From: an uncultured Clostridia bacterium
GTDB taxonomy: Bacteria; Bacillota; Clostridia; Christensenellales; Pumilibacteraceae
Assembly: GCA_944372345.1 (NCBI GenBank)
Contig: CALVYT010000010.1
Coordinates: forward strand, 1 to 50,172
Length of the DNA: 50,172 nt
Direction of reading: 5' to 3'
Below are positions 7,993-19,209 of the stretch, piece after piece. The notes beneath the pieces were generated by a model, which saw only the letters and a program-made list of their open reading frames with translations, made no database searches and was not told the origin of the DNA. Both the position numbers and the translations under genes were made by a program. How positions within the stretch are numbered: position 1 is the stretch's first letter; the number at the start of each line of letters is the position of its first letter.

Positions 7993-9288
7993 TCATTTTA
8001 CCTTGCCGTACAATTTACTGTTCTTTGCGTGAGTGACGATTACGTCGGTAAACTCTCCCGTCCGCGCTTCCCCGTCGAATACTATCACTCTGTCGTCGCT
8101 CGTCTTTCCCGTGTGCCGTCCGCCGTCAGAGTCGTCGCAGAGCACGCGGTAAGTTTTGCCGACGCATTTTTTCGCCGCGGCGTTAGCTATCCCCGCCTGA
8201 ATGTCTATGAGCCGCGCTATGCGTTCTTTCTTGACGGGCTCGGGGACCTGTCCGTCCATAACGGCGGCGGGCGTTCCCGTCCGCTTCGAGTATATGAACG
8301 TGAAAAGATTGTTGTACCCGACGCGCCTGACGGCGTTTTCCGTCGCTTCGTAGTCCTCTTCCGTTTCCGTCGGGAAGCCGATTATTATGTCGCTCGTCAG
8401 TCCCGCCTCGGGCATAAGCTCGCGTATGAGGTCGATCTTGCGCATATACGACGTTATGTCGTACTTCCTGTTCATCAGAGCAAGTATGCGGTCGCTGCCG
8501 CTTTGAAGCGGAAGGTGAATGTATTTTGCGAGAGCGGGGCGTTCCGCTATGATCTTTATCACGTCGTCCGAAAGATCTTTCGGGTGCGACGTCATAAATT
8601 TTATCCAGTAGTCTCCGGGGAGCGACGAGAGTCTGTCGAGCAATCCGCGGAAATCCGTGTCGCCGTCGTTATACGAATTGACGTTCTGACCGAGCAGCAC
8701 TATTTCGCGGCGGCCTTCGTCTATGAGCCTGCGAACTTCACATTCTATGTCCGCGGCGTTTCTGCTGCGCTCTCTGCCCTTTACATACGGTACGATGCAG
8801 TAAGTGCAAAAGTTGTTGCAGCCGTACATTATATTCACGAACGCGCTTGCGGGCGTGCGGCGCATGGCTTCGTTTGCGCCGCGCGGCACGCTTTCGTCCT
8901 TTTCGAGATCGAGGATAAATATCCCTTCTTTCTCCGCCTTTTCCGTCATCTCCGGCAATCGGGATAATTTATATGTGCCGGTAATCACGTTTACGAACGG
9001 GCAGCGTTTGTGGAGTTTTTCCGCAACGTCTGCTTGCTGCGTCATGCAGCCGCATACGGCAACGATCAGACTTTTATTGCGCTCTTTTAGTTTTTTGACA
9101 TAGCCGAGATTGCCTATGACCCGGGTTTCCGCGCCCTCTCTGACGCAGCAGGTGTTGAGTACTATGACGTTCGCTTCCTCCGCGCATTCGGCGGGAACTG
9201 TCCCGCGTGCGGCAAACGACGCGTACAGTTTCTCCGATTCGTGAACGTTCATCTGGCATCCGTAAGTTTTTATGTAAACGCTTCTCAC
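7993..9288 (-). CDS. miaB: tRNA (i6A37) methylthiotransferase MiaB
   Basis: MiaB is a radical SAM enzyme that adds a methylthio group to i6A37, finishing the modification begun by MiaA. The 431-residue protein has the three N-terminal cluster cysteines (C11 in YGCQMN, C47, C81), the radical SAM CxxxCxxC (C157, C161, C164) and a C-terminal TRAM domain. The start is GTG at 9288. The next ATG is codon 13 and would lose C11, so GTG is required. There is no Shine-Dalgarno sequence; a promoter lies immediately upstream, so the message is probably leaderless. It is the first gene of the mismatch repair operon. Confidence 0.96.
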   Translation of the reverse strand: MRSVYIKTYGCQMNVHESEKLYASFAARGTVPAECAEEANVIVLNTCCVREGAETRVIGNLGYVKKLKERNKSLIVAVCGCMTQQADVAEKLHKRCPFVNVITGTYKLSRLPEMTEKAEKEGIFILDLEKDESVPRGANEAMRRTPASAFVNIMYGCNNFCTYCIVPYVKGRERSRNAADIECEVRRLIDEGRREIVLLGQNVNSYNDGDTDFRGLLDRLSSLPGDYWIKFMTSHPKDLSDDVIKIIAERPALAKYIHLPLQSGSDRILALMNRKYDITSYMRKIDLIRELMPEAGLTSDIIIGFPTETEEDYEATENAVRRVGYNNLFTFIYSKRTGTPAAVMDGQVPEPVKKERIARLIDIQAGIANAAAKKCVGKTYRVLCDDSDGGRHTGKTSDDRVIVFDGEARTGEFTDVIVTHAKNSKLYGKVK

Positions 9289-9295
9289 ACAAGAT

Positions 9296-9324
9296 ATTAT
9301 AGCAGATTAAAACGAATTAGGCAA
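9296..9324 (-). promoter_or_regulatory. miaB operon promoter, predicted near-leaderless
   Basis: On the minus strand, TTGCCT (9324-9319), a 17-bp spacer and a consensus TATAAT (9301-9296) form a promoter. The normal start point, seven bases past the -10 element, would be about 9289, next to the GTG at 9288. That leaves no room for a ribosome binding site. The promoter is divergent from the penicillin-binding protein gene at 9402. Confidence 0.75.
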
Positions 9325-9401
9325 GTAAACCCGCATTGCAAAAACCCGTGTCGCCGCATTAAATCCCGAGGCGTAAACAATAATATAAACGGAGGCTTCG
9401 A

Positions 9402-11243
9402 GTGAAGATCGCAAGACGTATCGTAAGGTGTGCAGCGCTTGCCGCGATGATAGCCGCGGCGGCGGTTTGCTGCGCTGTCTATATCGCCACCGATCCCGAC
9501 TTCGGCGGCGCTTCCGTGAGTATGTCGCCCACGGAAAAACTGATGCAGACGCGCACGATAACCGACGGCGAAGGGCGGGAACTTTTTAAAGTAAACGGCT
9601 TTGGCAGGCTGTCCGCAGACGTCGGCGAACTGTCGGAGCACACACTGAACGCCTTTATTGCGGTCGAGGACGCCCGTTTCTTTAAGCACGACGGATTTGA
9701 CGTTAAGCGGATCGTCGCCGCAGCGTTCAAAGACGTCGCGGCGATGCGGGCGAAAGAGGGCGCGTCAACGATCACGCAGCAGCTTGCCAAAAATCTGTGG
9801 CTGAGACCCGAAAAAACGCTTTCGAGAAAGATAGATGAGCTTCGTATTGCCCGCAGGCTCGAAAGAGTTTATTCCAAGAAACAGATACTCGGTATGTATC
9901 TCGATACCTTGTATTTCGGCGGCGGTGTTTGCGGCATAGAAAACGCCGCCCGCAGGTTTTTCGGAGTGAGCGCTTCCGATCTCGATATAGGTCAGAGCGC
10001 GTTGCTTGCGGGCGTTATCAATAATCCGTCGCGTTTCGATCCCTATCGCTGCGGCGAGCGAGCTGAAGCCCGTAAGCGGCTCGTGCTGTCGCAGATGCGT
10101 AAACAAGGGTATATAAACGCCGATGAACAAAGGATATTCTCTTCGCCTACTCCCCTTTCACGGCAGATTGTAAACGGAAGTATATTCGCCTCCTATGCGT
10201 CCGAGTGCGGGTGCGTGACGGCTTATTCGCCCGAAGCGCAGTCTGCTGCCGAGAGCGCGATTGCAATGTGCGGCGGGGATCATTATTTGTCCGTCGTCGT
10301 CATTGACGCACGAACGGAACGGCTCGTTGCCGCCGCTGCCAATACGTTCGAGGACATATCGCGCTCCCGCCGCCAGGCGGGCAGTATCGTCAAGCCGATA
10401 TTGTGCTATGCCCCTGCGCTCGAAGAAAATATCATCACGCCCGTAACGCCGCTGCTGGATAAACCGACGAACTTCGGCGGGTATTCTCCGCGGAATTATA
10501 AAGGGCTGTATTACGGCTGGGTCACCGCAACGGAAAGTCTCTGCCGCTCGCTGAACGTCCCCGCGGTCAGACTGCTCGATATGGTCGGCGTCGAGCGCTC
10601 GAAAGCGTATGCCGAAAGATTCGGGCTGGAATATTCCGCTTCGGATAGCGGGCTGTCTCTCGCTCTCGGTGCGAGCAGCCGCGGGGCAACTCTTCTGTCG
10701 CTCGCAAAGGCATATTGTAATTTTGCAAGGTGCGACGGCAAGGCGGTAGGTCGCGAAACGGCATATCTGATAAACCATATGCTGCGTAAGTGCGCCGAAA
10801 CGGGAACGGCAAAAGCGCTTGCGGGGACGGGCGCAGCTGCAAAAACCGGGACGGTCGGAAGCGCGTCCGGCGATACTGACGCGTATTGCATCGCATATAA
10901 TCCGAAGTATGTCGTAGCCGTCTGGGCAGGAGCGAAGGACGGCGTACTGCCGGACGGAGTTACGGGCGGCGGGCTACCCGCGGAAACGTGCGCGCGGATA
11001 TTAAAAAACTCCGCGCTGGAAGGCGGAGCTTTCGTCAGACCCGATACCGTTGTGGACGTCGAGATAGACGGAGCGGAACTCGGGGAATATCACCGTATCG
11101 TCCGTGCGGGCGCGTATACGCCGCAGCGCGACAGGATAAACGCGCCGTTCAGCGTTTACAATATGCCCGAAACGCGCATTGCCGGCGATATGCAGTCAGG
11201 AGATTACGACAACTTCCGCATCGTCGACGGCTTCGTCGATTAG
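9402..11243 (+). CDS. Class A penicillin-binding protein (glycosyltransferase/transpeptidase)
   Basis: A bifunctional peptidoglycan synthase anchored by one N-terminal membrane segment (about 8-28). The GT51 domain has the catalytic Glu89 in EDARFFKHDGFD and STITQQLAKN (122-131). The transpeptidase has SIVK (328-331), SLN (383-385) and KTG (481-483), so both activities look intact. The 613-residue length is short for PBP1 but complete. The GTG start is supported by GGAGG six bases upstream. It is divergent from miaB. Its last 48 bp overlap the end of the convergent thiI. The symbol is left open because PBP1 and PBP4 type assignment is not possible by eye. Confidence 0.93.
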   Translation: MKIARRIVRCAALAAMIAAAAVCCAVYIATDPDFGGASVSMSPTEKLMQTRTITDGEGRELFKVNGFGRLSADVGELSEHTLNAFIAVEDARFFKHDGFDVKRIVAAAFKDVAAMRAKEGASTITQQLAKNLWLRPEKTLSRKIDELRIARRLERVYSKKQILGMYLDTLYFGGGVCGIENAARRFFGVSASDLDIGQSALLAGVINNPSRFDPYRCGERAEARKRLVLSQMRKQGYINADEQRIFSSPTPLSRQIVNGSIFASYASECGCVTAYSPEAQSAAESAIAMCGGDHYLSVVVIDARTERLVAAAANTFEDISRSRRQAGSIVKPILCYAPALEENIITPVTPLLDKPTNFGGYSPRNYKGLYYGWVTATESLCRSLNVPAVRLLDMVGVERSKAYAERFGLEYSASDSGLSLALGASSRGATLLSLAKAYCNFARCDGKAVGRETAYLINHMLRKCAETGTAKALAGTGAAAKTGTVGSASGDTDAYCIAYNPKYVVAVWAGAKDGVLPDGVTGGGLPAETCARILKNSALEGGAFVRPDTVVDVEIDGAELGEYHRIVRAGAYTPQRDRINAPFSVYNMPETRIAGDMQSGDYDNFRIVDGFVD

Positions 11244-12356
11244 TTCCGCGTAGTTTTCGATTTTGTTTTCGTTCGCTTCGCTGCGTCTTATCGTGGGCTT
11301 GGTTGCAGGACTTTCCGGAAGAAATACGGTGCAGCAGTCCTCGTAAGGTTTGATGGAAGTCTCATATGTGCCGATCTTTTTGGAGATCTCAATTATTTCG
11401 TTTTTGTCGAAACCGATGAGCGGACGGAACACGGGCAGATCACGGATGACCGAATTGGTAACGGTTATGCTTTCGAGCGTCTGGCTCGCGACCTGACCGA
11501 GGTCTTCCCCGTTTATGATGCAGCCGCAGCCTCTGTTCTTCGCCACTCTTTCTGCGATGCGCATCATCGCTCTTCGCACGAGCGTTATCATATAATTGGG
11601 TTCGGCGTATTTGTGGATGGCTTCCTGCACTTTTGTGAACGGCACGATAACGAGTTCCGTGCTGCCCGTGAATTTGCGCAGTATACGCGCAAGTTCTATG
11701 ACCTTGTTCTTGGCTTCTATGCTCGTGTAAGGATAAGACCAGAAATGCAGTTCGGTGAGTTTGAGTCCGCGCTTTGCCATCATATATGTGGATACGGGGC
11801 TGTCTATCCCTCCCGAAAGCAGACTGAGCCCTTTTCCCGCGCTGCCGACGGGCATACCGCCCGCGCACGGCAGGCTGTCGGAAAATACATATGCGGTATT
11901 CTTGTCACGCACGTCGATATATACGATCGCGTCAGGCGAATGCAGGTCGACTTCGAGCGCCGGATAGCGTTCGAGCATCCTGCCTCCGATCTCCGTTGCG
12001 AGCATGACGGACGTGTAAGGCAATGTCTTGTCTGCGCGGCTCGCGGTGATGCGGAATTTGCCTGTTTTCGGACATATCGCAACGGCGGCTTCGGCAATGT
12101 CGTCCGTATCCGCCGTGGTGCGTAACGCGCGGCTCAGGCTGAACAGTCCGAATACCGTGCGCAGCTTCGCGATGATATCCGCTTCGTCAGACGGATCGTA
12201 ATCGCTCACGACGTATCTGCCGTATGCGAATTCCGTGCGGCAGCCGACGCCGTGCAGTTTTTCGAGTATGTTGCGTTTGAGCAGGTTCTCGAAAAAAGCT
12301 CTGTTCTTGCCTTTTAAGTGTATTTCGCCGTATCTTAAAATTACTACTCTGTCCAT
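11196..12356 (-). CDS. thiI: tRNA 4-thiouridine synthetase ThiI
   Basis: ThiI adenylates U8 of tRNA and inserts sulfur to form 4-thiouridine. The 386-residue protein has the N-terminal ferredoxin-like and THUMP domains followed by a PP-loop domain with SGGIDSPV (about 178-185). A conserved Cys pair lies in EDCCTVFLP (about 337). It lacks the C-terminal rhodanese domain of E. coli ThiI, as in most Firmicutes. It follows a NifS-type desulfurase by 13 bases; in Bacillus such a dedicated desulfurase supplies the sulfur directly. The convergent penicillin-binding protein gene overlaps its last codons. Confidence 0.96.
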   Translation of the reverse strand: MDRVVILRYGEIHLKGKNRAFFENLLKRNILEKLHGVGCRTEFAYGRYVVSDYDPSDEADIIAKLRTVFGLFSLSRALRTTADTDDIAEAAVAICPKTGKFRITASRADKTLPYTSVMLATEIGGRMLERYPALEVDLHSPDAIVYIDVRDKNTAYVFSDSLPCAGGMPVGSAGKGLSLLSGGIDSPVSTYMMAKRGLKLTELHFWSYPYTSIEAKNKVIELARILRKFTGSTELVIVPFTKVQEAIHKYAEPNYMITLVRRAMMRIAERVAKNRGCGCIINGEDLGQVASQTLESITVTNSVIRDLPVFRPLIGFDKNEIIEISKKIGTYETSIKPYEDCCTVFLPESPATKPTIRRSEANENKIENYAELIDEAVDDAEVVVIS

Positions 12357-12369
12357 ATTTCGTTTCCGT

Positions 12370-14618
<2,249 letters not shown>

Positions 14619-14715
14619 TTATCGTAAAGTCGGATACCGTCTATCCGTTGTGTTGTGCCGCATACGGCTTATGATGCTTCCTCGTATCGGCTTGCGGAGC
14701 AAAATACGCAAGTCG

Positions 14716-15738
14716 TCACAAGATCAGCATTGCGTCTCCGAAGCTGAAAAATCTGTATTTTTTTTCTACCGCTTCTTTATAGAGCGCCAGTGTATTTTCT
14801 CTGCCGCAGAGCGCCGAAACGAGCATAATGAGCGTCGATTCCGGCAGGTGGAAATTCGTCAGCAGCGCGTCTACCGCCTTGAACTTATACGGAGGATATA
14901 TGAAAATTTCCGTATCACCGTGCGATTCGGCGAACGTGCCGTCCCGACGCACTGCGCTTTCGAGCACTCTGACAGACGTAGTACCTACACAAATTACACG
15001 TTTTCCTGTGCTTTTTGCAGCATTTAAGCGATCCGCTGCGTCTGCGGACAGCTCCCAGTGCTCGCTGTGCATTTTGTGGCTTTCTATATCGTCCGTTTGT
15101 ACCGGGCGGAATGTCCCTAACCCGACGTGCAGCAGTACTTCGATTGTTTCTGTCCCGCCCTGCCTTATTCTTTCGAGCAGTTCGGGTGTGAAATGCAGTC
15201 CCGCCGTCGGCGCCGCGCAGGAACCGTCGAATTTTGCGTAAACCGTCTGATAGCGCGAGCCGTCCTTCGGCCTTTCGTGTATGTACGGCGGCAGCGGCAT
15301 TTGCCCGACTTTATCGAGAGCCGCTTCAAATGAACCGACGAAAGTAAATCTTACCGTTTTTTCCCCCGCTTCACCCGTTCCGATGACGGTGCAGGATAAT
15401 CCTTCGCCGAAATCGAACGTATCGTTTTCGCGCGCCTTTCGTGCGGGTTTGCACAGCACCTTCCAGTCGGTCAGATCCAGCCGTTTATGCAGCAGAAATT
15501 CCACCTTGCAGCCCGTTGATCTTCCTATGCCGAATATCCTTGCGGGTATTACTTTGGTGTTGTTCATTACGAGAACATCGTTTTTGCCGAGATATTCGGT
15601 TATATCGCGGAATATGCGGTGTTCGATCTTGCCCGTATCCCTGTGATAGACGAGCAGGCGCGATGAATCGCGCGGTTCCGCCGGGTGCTGTGCTATCAGT
15701 TCGGGCGGAAGTTCGTAGTAAAAATCCTCTGTTTTCAT
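14716..15738 (-). CDS. queA: S-adenosylmethionine:tRNA ribosyltransferase-isomerase QueA
   Basis: QueA transfers and rearranges the ribosyl group of SAM onto preQ1 in tRNA, making epoxyqueuosine. The 340-residue protein opens with FYYELPPELIAQHPAEPRDSSRLLV and contains VMNNTKVIPARIFG and TAGLHFTPELL, all hallmarks of the family. Its ATG overlaps the ruvB stop by four bases. The ruvCAB-queA-tgt order is a classic conserved bacterial operon. Confidence 0.97.
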   Translation of the reverse strand: MKTEDFYYELPPELIAQHPAEPRDSSRLLVYHRDTGKIEHRIFRDITEYLGKNDVLVMNNTKVIPARIFGIGRSTGCKVEFLLHKRLDLTDWKVLCKPARKARENDTFDFGEGLSCTVIGTGEAGEKTVRFTFVGSFEAALDKVGQMPLPPYIHERPKDGSRYQTVYAKFDGSCAAPTAGLHFTPELLERIRQGGTETIEVLLHVGLGTFRPVQTDDIESHKMHSEHWELSADAADRLNAAKSTGKRVICVGTTSVRVLESAVRRDGTFAESHGDTEIFIYPPYKFKAVDALLTNFHLPESTLIMLVSALCGRENTLALYKEAVEKKYRFFSFGDAMLIL

Positions 15739-16748
15739 TGTTTTGCGGTATTTTCGGGCGGTTCGATCCCGAGATGCTCGTATGCGAGCGGCATTGCCAT
15801 TCTGCCGCGTGGCGTTCTCGAAATGAACCCGAGCTGTATAAGATACGGTTCTATGACGTCCTCTATCGTGCCGGCATCCTCGTTCGTGGCGGCGGACAGA
15901 GTGTCTATGCCGACGGGCTTGCCTTTGAATTTGACGGTCAGCGCTTCGAGCACGGTGCGGTCGTTTTCGTCCAGCCCGAGTTTATCCACGCCGATATACC
16001 CGAGTGCTTCATTGGTTATATCAAGGGTTATCGTTCCGTCGCCGAGCACTTGCGCGAAGTCGCGGACGCGTTTGAGCATACGGTTGGCGATTCTCGGCGT
16101 TCCTCTCGACCGCATGGCAAGTTCGTTGCACGCGTCGTCGTCTATATTTACTTTCAGTATATTTGCCGAGCGTCTGATTATGGTCGCAAGCTCTGCCTGC
16201 GAATACATTTCCAGGCGGCAGATGACCCCGAATCTGTCGCGCATCGGACCCGTCAGCATGCCCGTGCGCGTGGTCGCTCCGACGAGAGTAAAGCGGTTCA
16301 CGGGGAGTTTTATCGTCCTCGCTCCCGGTCCCTTGCCCTGAACGATGTCGAGCGTAAAGTCCTCCATTGCGGAGTAAAGCGCCTCTTCTACCGTTTTGTT
16401 TACGCGGTGGATCTCATCTATGAATAGAATATCGCCTTCTTCTATGCCCGTCAGTATAGATACTATGTCAAGCATAGAACTTAATGCGGGGCCGCTCACG
16501 ACCTTGATATCCGCGTCCATTTCGTTGGCTATGATATGAGCCACCGTGGTTTTGCCGAGTCCCGGCGGACCGTAAAGGAGGACGTGGTCGAGGCATTCTC
16601 CGCGTTTGCGGGCGGCATCGATATATACCGCAAGATTTTTTTTGACTTTTTCCTGACCGATATATTCGGACAGCGTGCGCGGGCGCAGCGTCAGATCGAG
16701 TTCGGTATCAAGTTGGATCTTTGTACTTGTGATAAATCTGTCGTCCAT
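15735..16748 (-). CDS. ruvB: Holliday junction branch-migration helicase RuvB
   Basis: RuvB is the hexameric AAA+ motor that drives branch migration with RuvA. The 337-residue protein has Walker A GPPGLGKT (about 60-67), Walker B with DEIH (about 108), the sensor region GATTRTGMLTGPMRDRFG holding the arginine finger, and a C-terminal winged helix ending in RTPRGR. It lies four bases after ruvA and overlaps queA. No SOS box was seen ahead of the ruv genes, so induction by LexA is not evident here. Confidence 0.98.
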   Translation of the reverse strand: MDDRFITSTKIQLDTELDLTLRPRTLSEYIGQEKVKKNLAVYIDAARKRGECLDHVLLYGPPGLGKTTVAHIIANEMDADIKVVSGPALSSMLDIVSILTGIEEGDILFIDEIHRVNKTVEEALYSAMEDFTLDIVQGKGPGARTIKLPVNRFTLVGATTRTGMLTGPMRDRFGVICRLEMYSQAELATIIRRSANILKVNIDDDACNELAMRSRGTPRIANRMLKRVRDFAQVLGDGTITLDITNEALGYIGVDKLGLDENDRTVLEALTVKFKGKPVGIDTLSAATNEDAGTIEDVIEPYLIQLGFISRTPRGRMAMPLAYEHLGIEPPENTAKQ

Positions 16749-16752
16749 AGTG

Positions 16753-17340
16753 TCACCTGCCGGTCATATATCCGAGAGCCTTGTGTATTATGCGGCTGGT
16801 AGTCATGCCGTTTTCGTAAACGGCTGCGACGGCGTTTTCTGCTGCGTCGGGCTTGTACCCGAGCGCAACGAGCGCGTCGACGGCTTCCCTTGCCGCGCCT
16901 TCCGGCAGCGCTTTTATGTGAGCGGCTGCGATCCCCGGTGCGGCGTCCACTTTATCTTTCAGCTCCATTATTATGCGTTCCGCCGTTTTTTTGCCTACTC
17001 CTTTGACGGCCGACAGTGCGGCTGCGTTTCCGGCCGCGATATTGCTCCGAAGCGCGTCTGCGCTCATTCCGCCGAGAATAGTCACAGCGCCTTTGGGACC
17101 TATGCCGCTTATCCCCGTCAGTTGCAGGAACAGTTTCTTTTCCTCTTTCGACGCGAACCCGTACAGCGATATGCCGTTTTCCGTCGCCGACAGATAGACG
17201 TAAAGCGTTGCGTTCTCGCCCGTTCTGAGTCCGGAGGCGGACTGCGCCGAAATGCGCATTTCATAGCCTATCCCGCCCGCTTCGATCACGGCGGTATCTT
17301 CCGTTATATCGGTCACGAGACCCGTTATATACGCGTACAT
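16753..17340 (-). CDS. ruvA: Holliday junction-binding protein RuvA
   Basis: RuvA tetramers bind four-way junctions and load RuvB. The 195-residue protein has the N-terminal OB fold (MYAYITGLV...GIGYEMRIS), two helix-hairpin-helix motifs (GISGIGPKGA and VKGVGKKTAERI) and the C-terminal domain that contacts RuvB (EAVDALVALGYKPDAA). It sits three bases after ruvC and four before ruvB, in the standard order. Confidence 0.97.
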   Translation of the reverse strand: MYAYITGLVTDITEDTAVIEAGGIGYEMRISAQSASGLRTGENATLYVYLSATENGISLYGFASKEEKKLFLQLTGISGIGPKGAVTILGGMSADALRSNIAAGNAAALSAVKGVGKKTAERIIMELKDKVDAAPGIAAAHIKALPEGAAREAVDALVALGYKPDAAENAVAAVYENGMTTSRIIHKALGYMTGR

Positions 17341-17343
17341 AAT

Positions 17344-17835
17344 TTATTTGACCTCTCTTTTTGCCGAGCCTGACATATTGGCATGGCATATCGCCGCCGC
17401 CAGCGCGTCTGCCGCGTCGTCGGGCTTGGGAACGGAAGCGAGCCGCAGCACCATTTTCACCATATACTGCATCTGATGCTTGTCCGCTCTGCCGTTTCCC
17501 GTCAGAGCCTGTTTTATCTGCAACGGCGTATATTCGTAAAGTCTGCCGCACGTTTTTACGGCATTGAGGAGTATTACTCCCCTTGCGTGCGCCACTTTGA
17601 TCCCTGTCGTAATGTTGGTGTTGAAGAAGAGCTCTTCCACCGAAACGCAGTCGGGCGAAAACTTTTCCATGATCGTAGTCATGGCTTCGTCTATCATTGC
17701 GAGGCGTACCGCTATCATTTCGTCAGGCGGCGTTCTGATTACGCCGTAGTCGACCGCGCGCAGACCTTTTACGGTTTTTTCGACGACGCCGTAACCTATC
17801 GTGGCGTAGCCGGGGTCTATTCCCAAAATTATCAA
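17344..17835 (-). CDS. ruvC: Holliday junction resolvase RuvC
   Basis: RuvC cuts Holliday junctions symmetrically. The 163-residue RNase H-fold protein has the acidic residues expected: Asp in GIDPGYA (residue 6), Glu in SVEELFF (about 67), and Asp in KPDDAADALAAA near 138-141. The start is TTG at 17835, supported by GGGAG (17846-17842) six bases upstream. It is the first gene of the ruv-que-thiI operon and is divergent from argG. Confidence 0.96.
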   Translation of the reverse strand: MIILGIDPGYATIGYGVVEKTVKGLRAVDYGVIRTPPDEMIAVRLAMIDEAMTTIMEKFSPDCVSVEELFFNTNITTGIKVAHARGVILLNAVKTCGRLYEYTPLQIKQALTGNGRADKHQMQYMVKMVLRLASVPKPDDAADALAAAICHANMSGSAKREVK

Positions 17836-17873
17836 AACGCACTCCCAAACAGTTGATTATTTATGCAACAAGT

Positions 17874-17887
17874 AGTATAATTATACT
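17874..17887. promoter_or_regulatory. Possible ArgR operator (ARG box) before argGH
   Basis: AGTATAATTATACT is a perfect 14-bp palindrome about 95 bp ahead of argG. It matches 10 of 14 positions of the ARG-box core TGAATAATTATTCA. It also contains TATAAT on both strands and could serve as a -10 element for ruvC. A separate TATAAT at 17930-17935 may serve argG, without a clear -35. Regulation by arginine is inferred, not shown. Confidence 0.35.
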
Positions 17888-17982
17888 CGGTTACGGGATC
17901 CCGCCGCGGCGGAACTTACCATAACATAATATAATAAATCGATATAAAAAGTCAAGTGATTGAACATTTGAAAGGAGTGCAT

Positions 17983-19209
17983 ATGAAAGAGAAGATCGTT
18001 CTTGCCTATTCGGGCGGACTGGATACCACGGCGATAATACCGTGGCTTAAAGAAAATTACGATTACGACGTGGTATGCGCATGCATAGACTGCGGACAGG
18101 CGGAGGAACTCGACGGGCTGGAAGCGCGCGCGCTTTCCACCGGCGCCTGCAAGTGCTATATCATCGATGTGGTCGACGAACTCTGCAACGACTATATCAT
18201 GCCCTGCGTCAAGGCGGGCGCCGTATACGAAAACAAATATCTGCTCGGTACGTCTATGGCGCGTCCGCTCATTGCGAAGAAACTCGTCGAAGTAGCGCGT
18301 AAAGAAGGCGCGACGGCGATCTGCCACGGAGCGACGGGAAAAGGCAACGATCAGATACGTTTCGAACTCGGAATAAAGGCGCTCGCTCCCGATCTTAAAA
18401 TAATCGCGGCGTGGAGAAGCGACAAGTGGAATATGAATTCCCGCGAAGAGGAGATCGAGTACTGCCGCAAACACGGTATAGATCTTCCCTTCTCCGCCGA
18501 CTCGTCTTACAGCCGTGACCGCAACATCTGGCATATCAGCCACGAGGGTCTCGAACTCGAAGACCCCGCCAACGAGCCGAATTACGAGCATCTGCTCGTG
18601 CTCGGCGTGACTCCCGAAAAAGCGCCCGACAAGGAAACGGAGATCGAGATCGCGTTTGAGCGCGGCGTGCCCGTGGCTCTTAATGGGAAAAAGATGAAAG
18701 TCAGCGAGATCATCGCGCAGCTCAACGAACTCGGCGGCAAAAACGGTATCGGTATAGTCGATATAGTGGAAAACCGCGTCGTCGGAATGAAGTCGCGCGG
18801 CGTGTACGAGACCCCGGGCGGTACAATTCTTATGGAAGCGCACTCGCAGCTCGAAGAACTCATTCTTGACAGAGAAACTATGGAGGTCAAAAAGGACATA
18901 GGCAACAAACTTGCTTCCGTCGTATACGAAGGCAAGTGGTTCACTCCCCTTCGCGAAGCGCTTTGCGCCTTTGTGGATTCGACGCAGCAATACGTTACCG
19001 GCGTGGCGAAGATGAAGCTGTATAAAGGCAATATCATCAGAGCGGGCACGACGTCGCCTTATTCGCTTTATAACGAATCTCTCGCGAGCTTCACTACGGG
19101 CGAATTGTACGATCACCACGACGCGAGCGGGTTCATCACTCTGTTCGGACTTTCGAGCAAAGTGCGCGGGCTCAAAATGCAGAGTGTCGAAGGTAAAGAC
19201 AAGAAATGA
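17983..19209 (+). CDS. argG: Argininosuccinate synthase
   Basis: ArgG joins citrulline and aspartate using ATP, the seventh step of arginine synthesis. The 408-residue protein has the PP-loop AYSGGLDTT (about 8-16), CHGATGKGNDQIRFELG, and SPYSLYNESLASFT near the C-terminus. The ATG at 17983 is preferred over an upstream ATG at 17956 because AAGGAG precedes it by five bases and MKEKIVLAYSGG matches family starts. Its stop overlaps the argH start (ATGA). No other arg genes are in the window. Confidence 0.98.
   Translation: MKEKIVLAYSGGLDTTAIIPWLKENYDYDVVCACIDCGQAEELDGLEARALSTGACKCYIIDVVDELCNDYIMPCVKAGAVYENKYLLGTSMARPLIAKKLVEVARKEGATAICHGATGKGNDQIRFELGIKALAPDLKIIAAWRSDKWNMNSREEEIEYCRKHGIDLPFSADSSYSRDRNIWHISHEGLELEDPANEPNYEHLLVLGVTPEKAPDKETEIEIAFERGVPVALNGKKMKVSEIIAQLNELGGKNGIGIVDIVENRVVGMKSRGVYETPGGTILMEAHSQLEELILDRETMEVKKDIGNKLASVVYEGKWFTPLREALCAFVDSTQQYVTGVAKMKLYKGNIIRAGTTSPYSLYNESLASFTTGELYDHHDASGFITLFGLSSKVRGLKMQSVEGKDKK

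Noticed and set aside
17881..19119. Minus-strand frame of 412 codons opposite argG
   Set aside because: argG is unmistakable on the plus strand; the antisense product has no family features.
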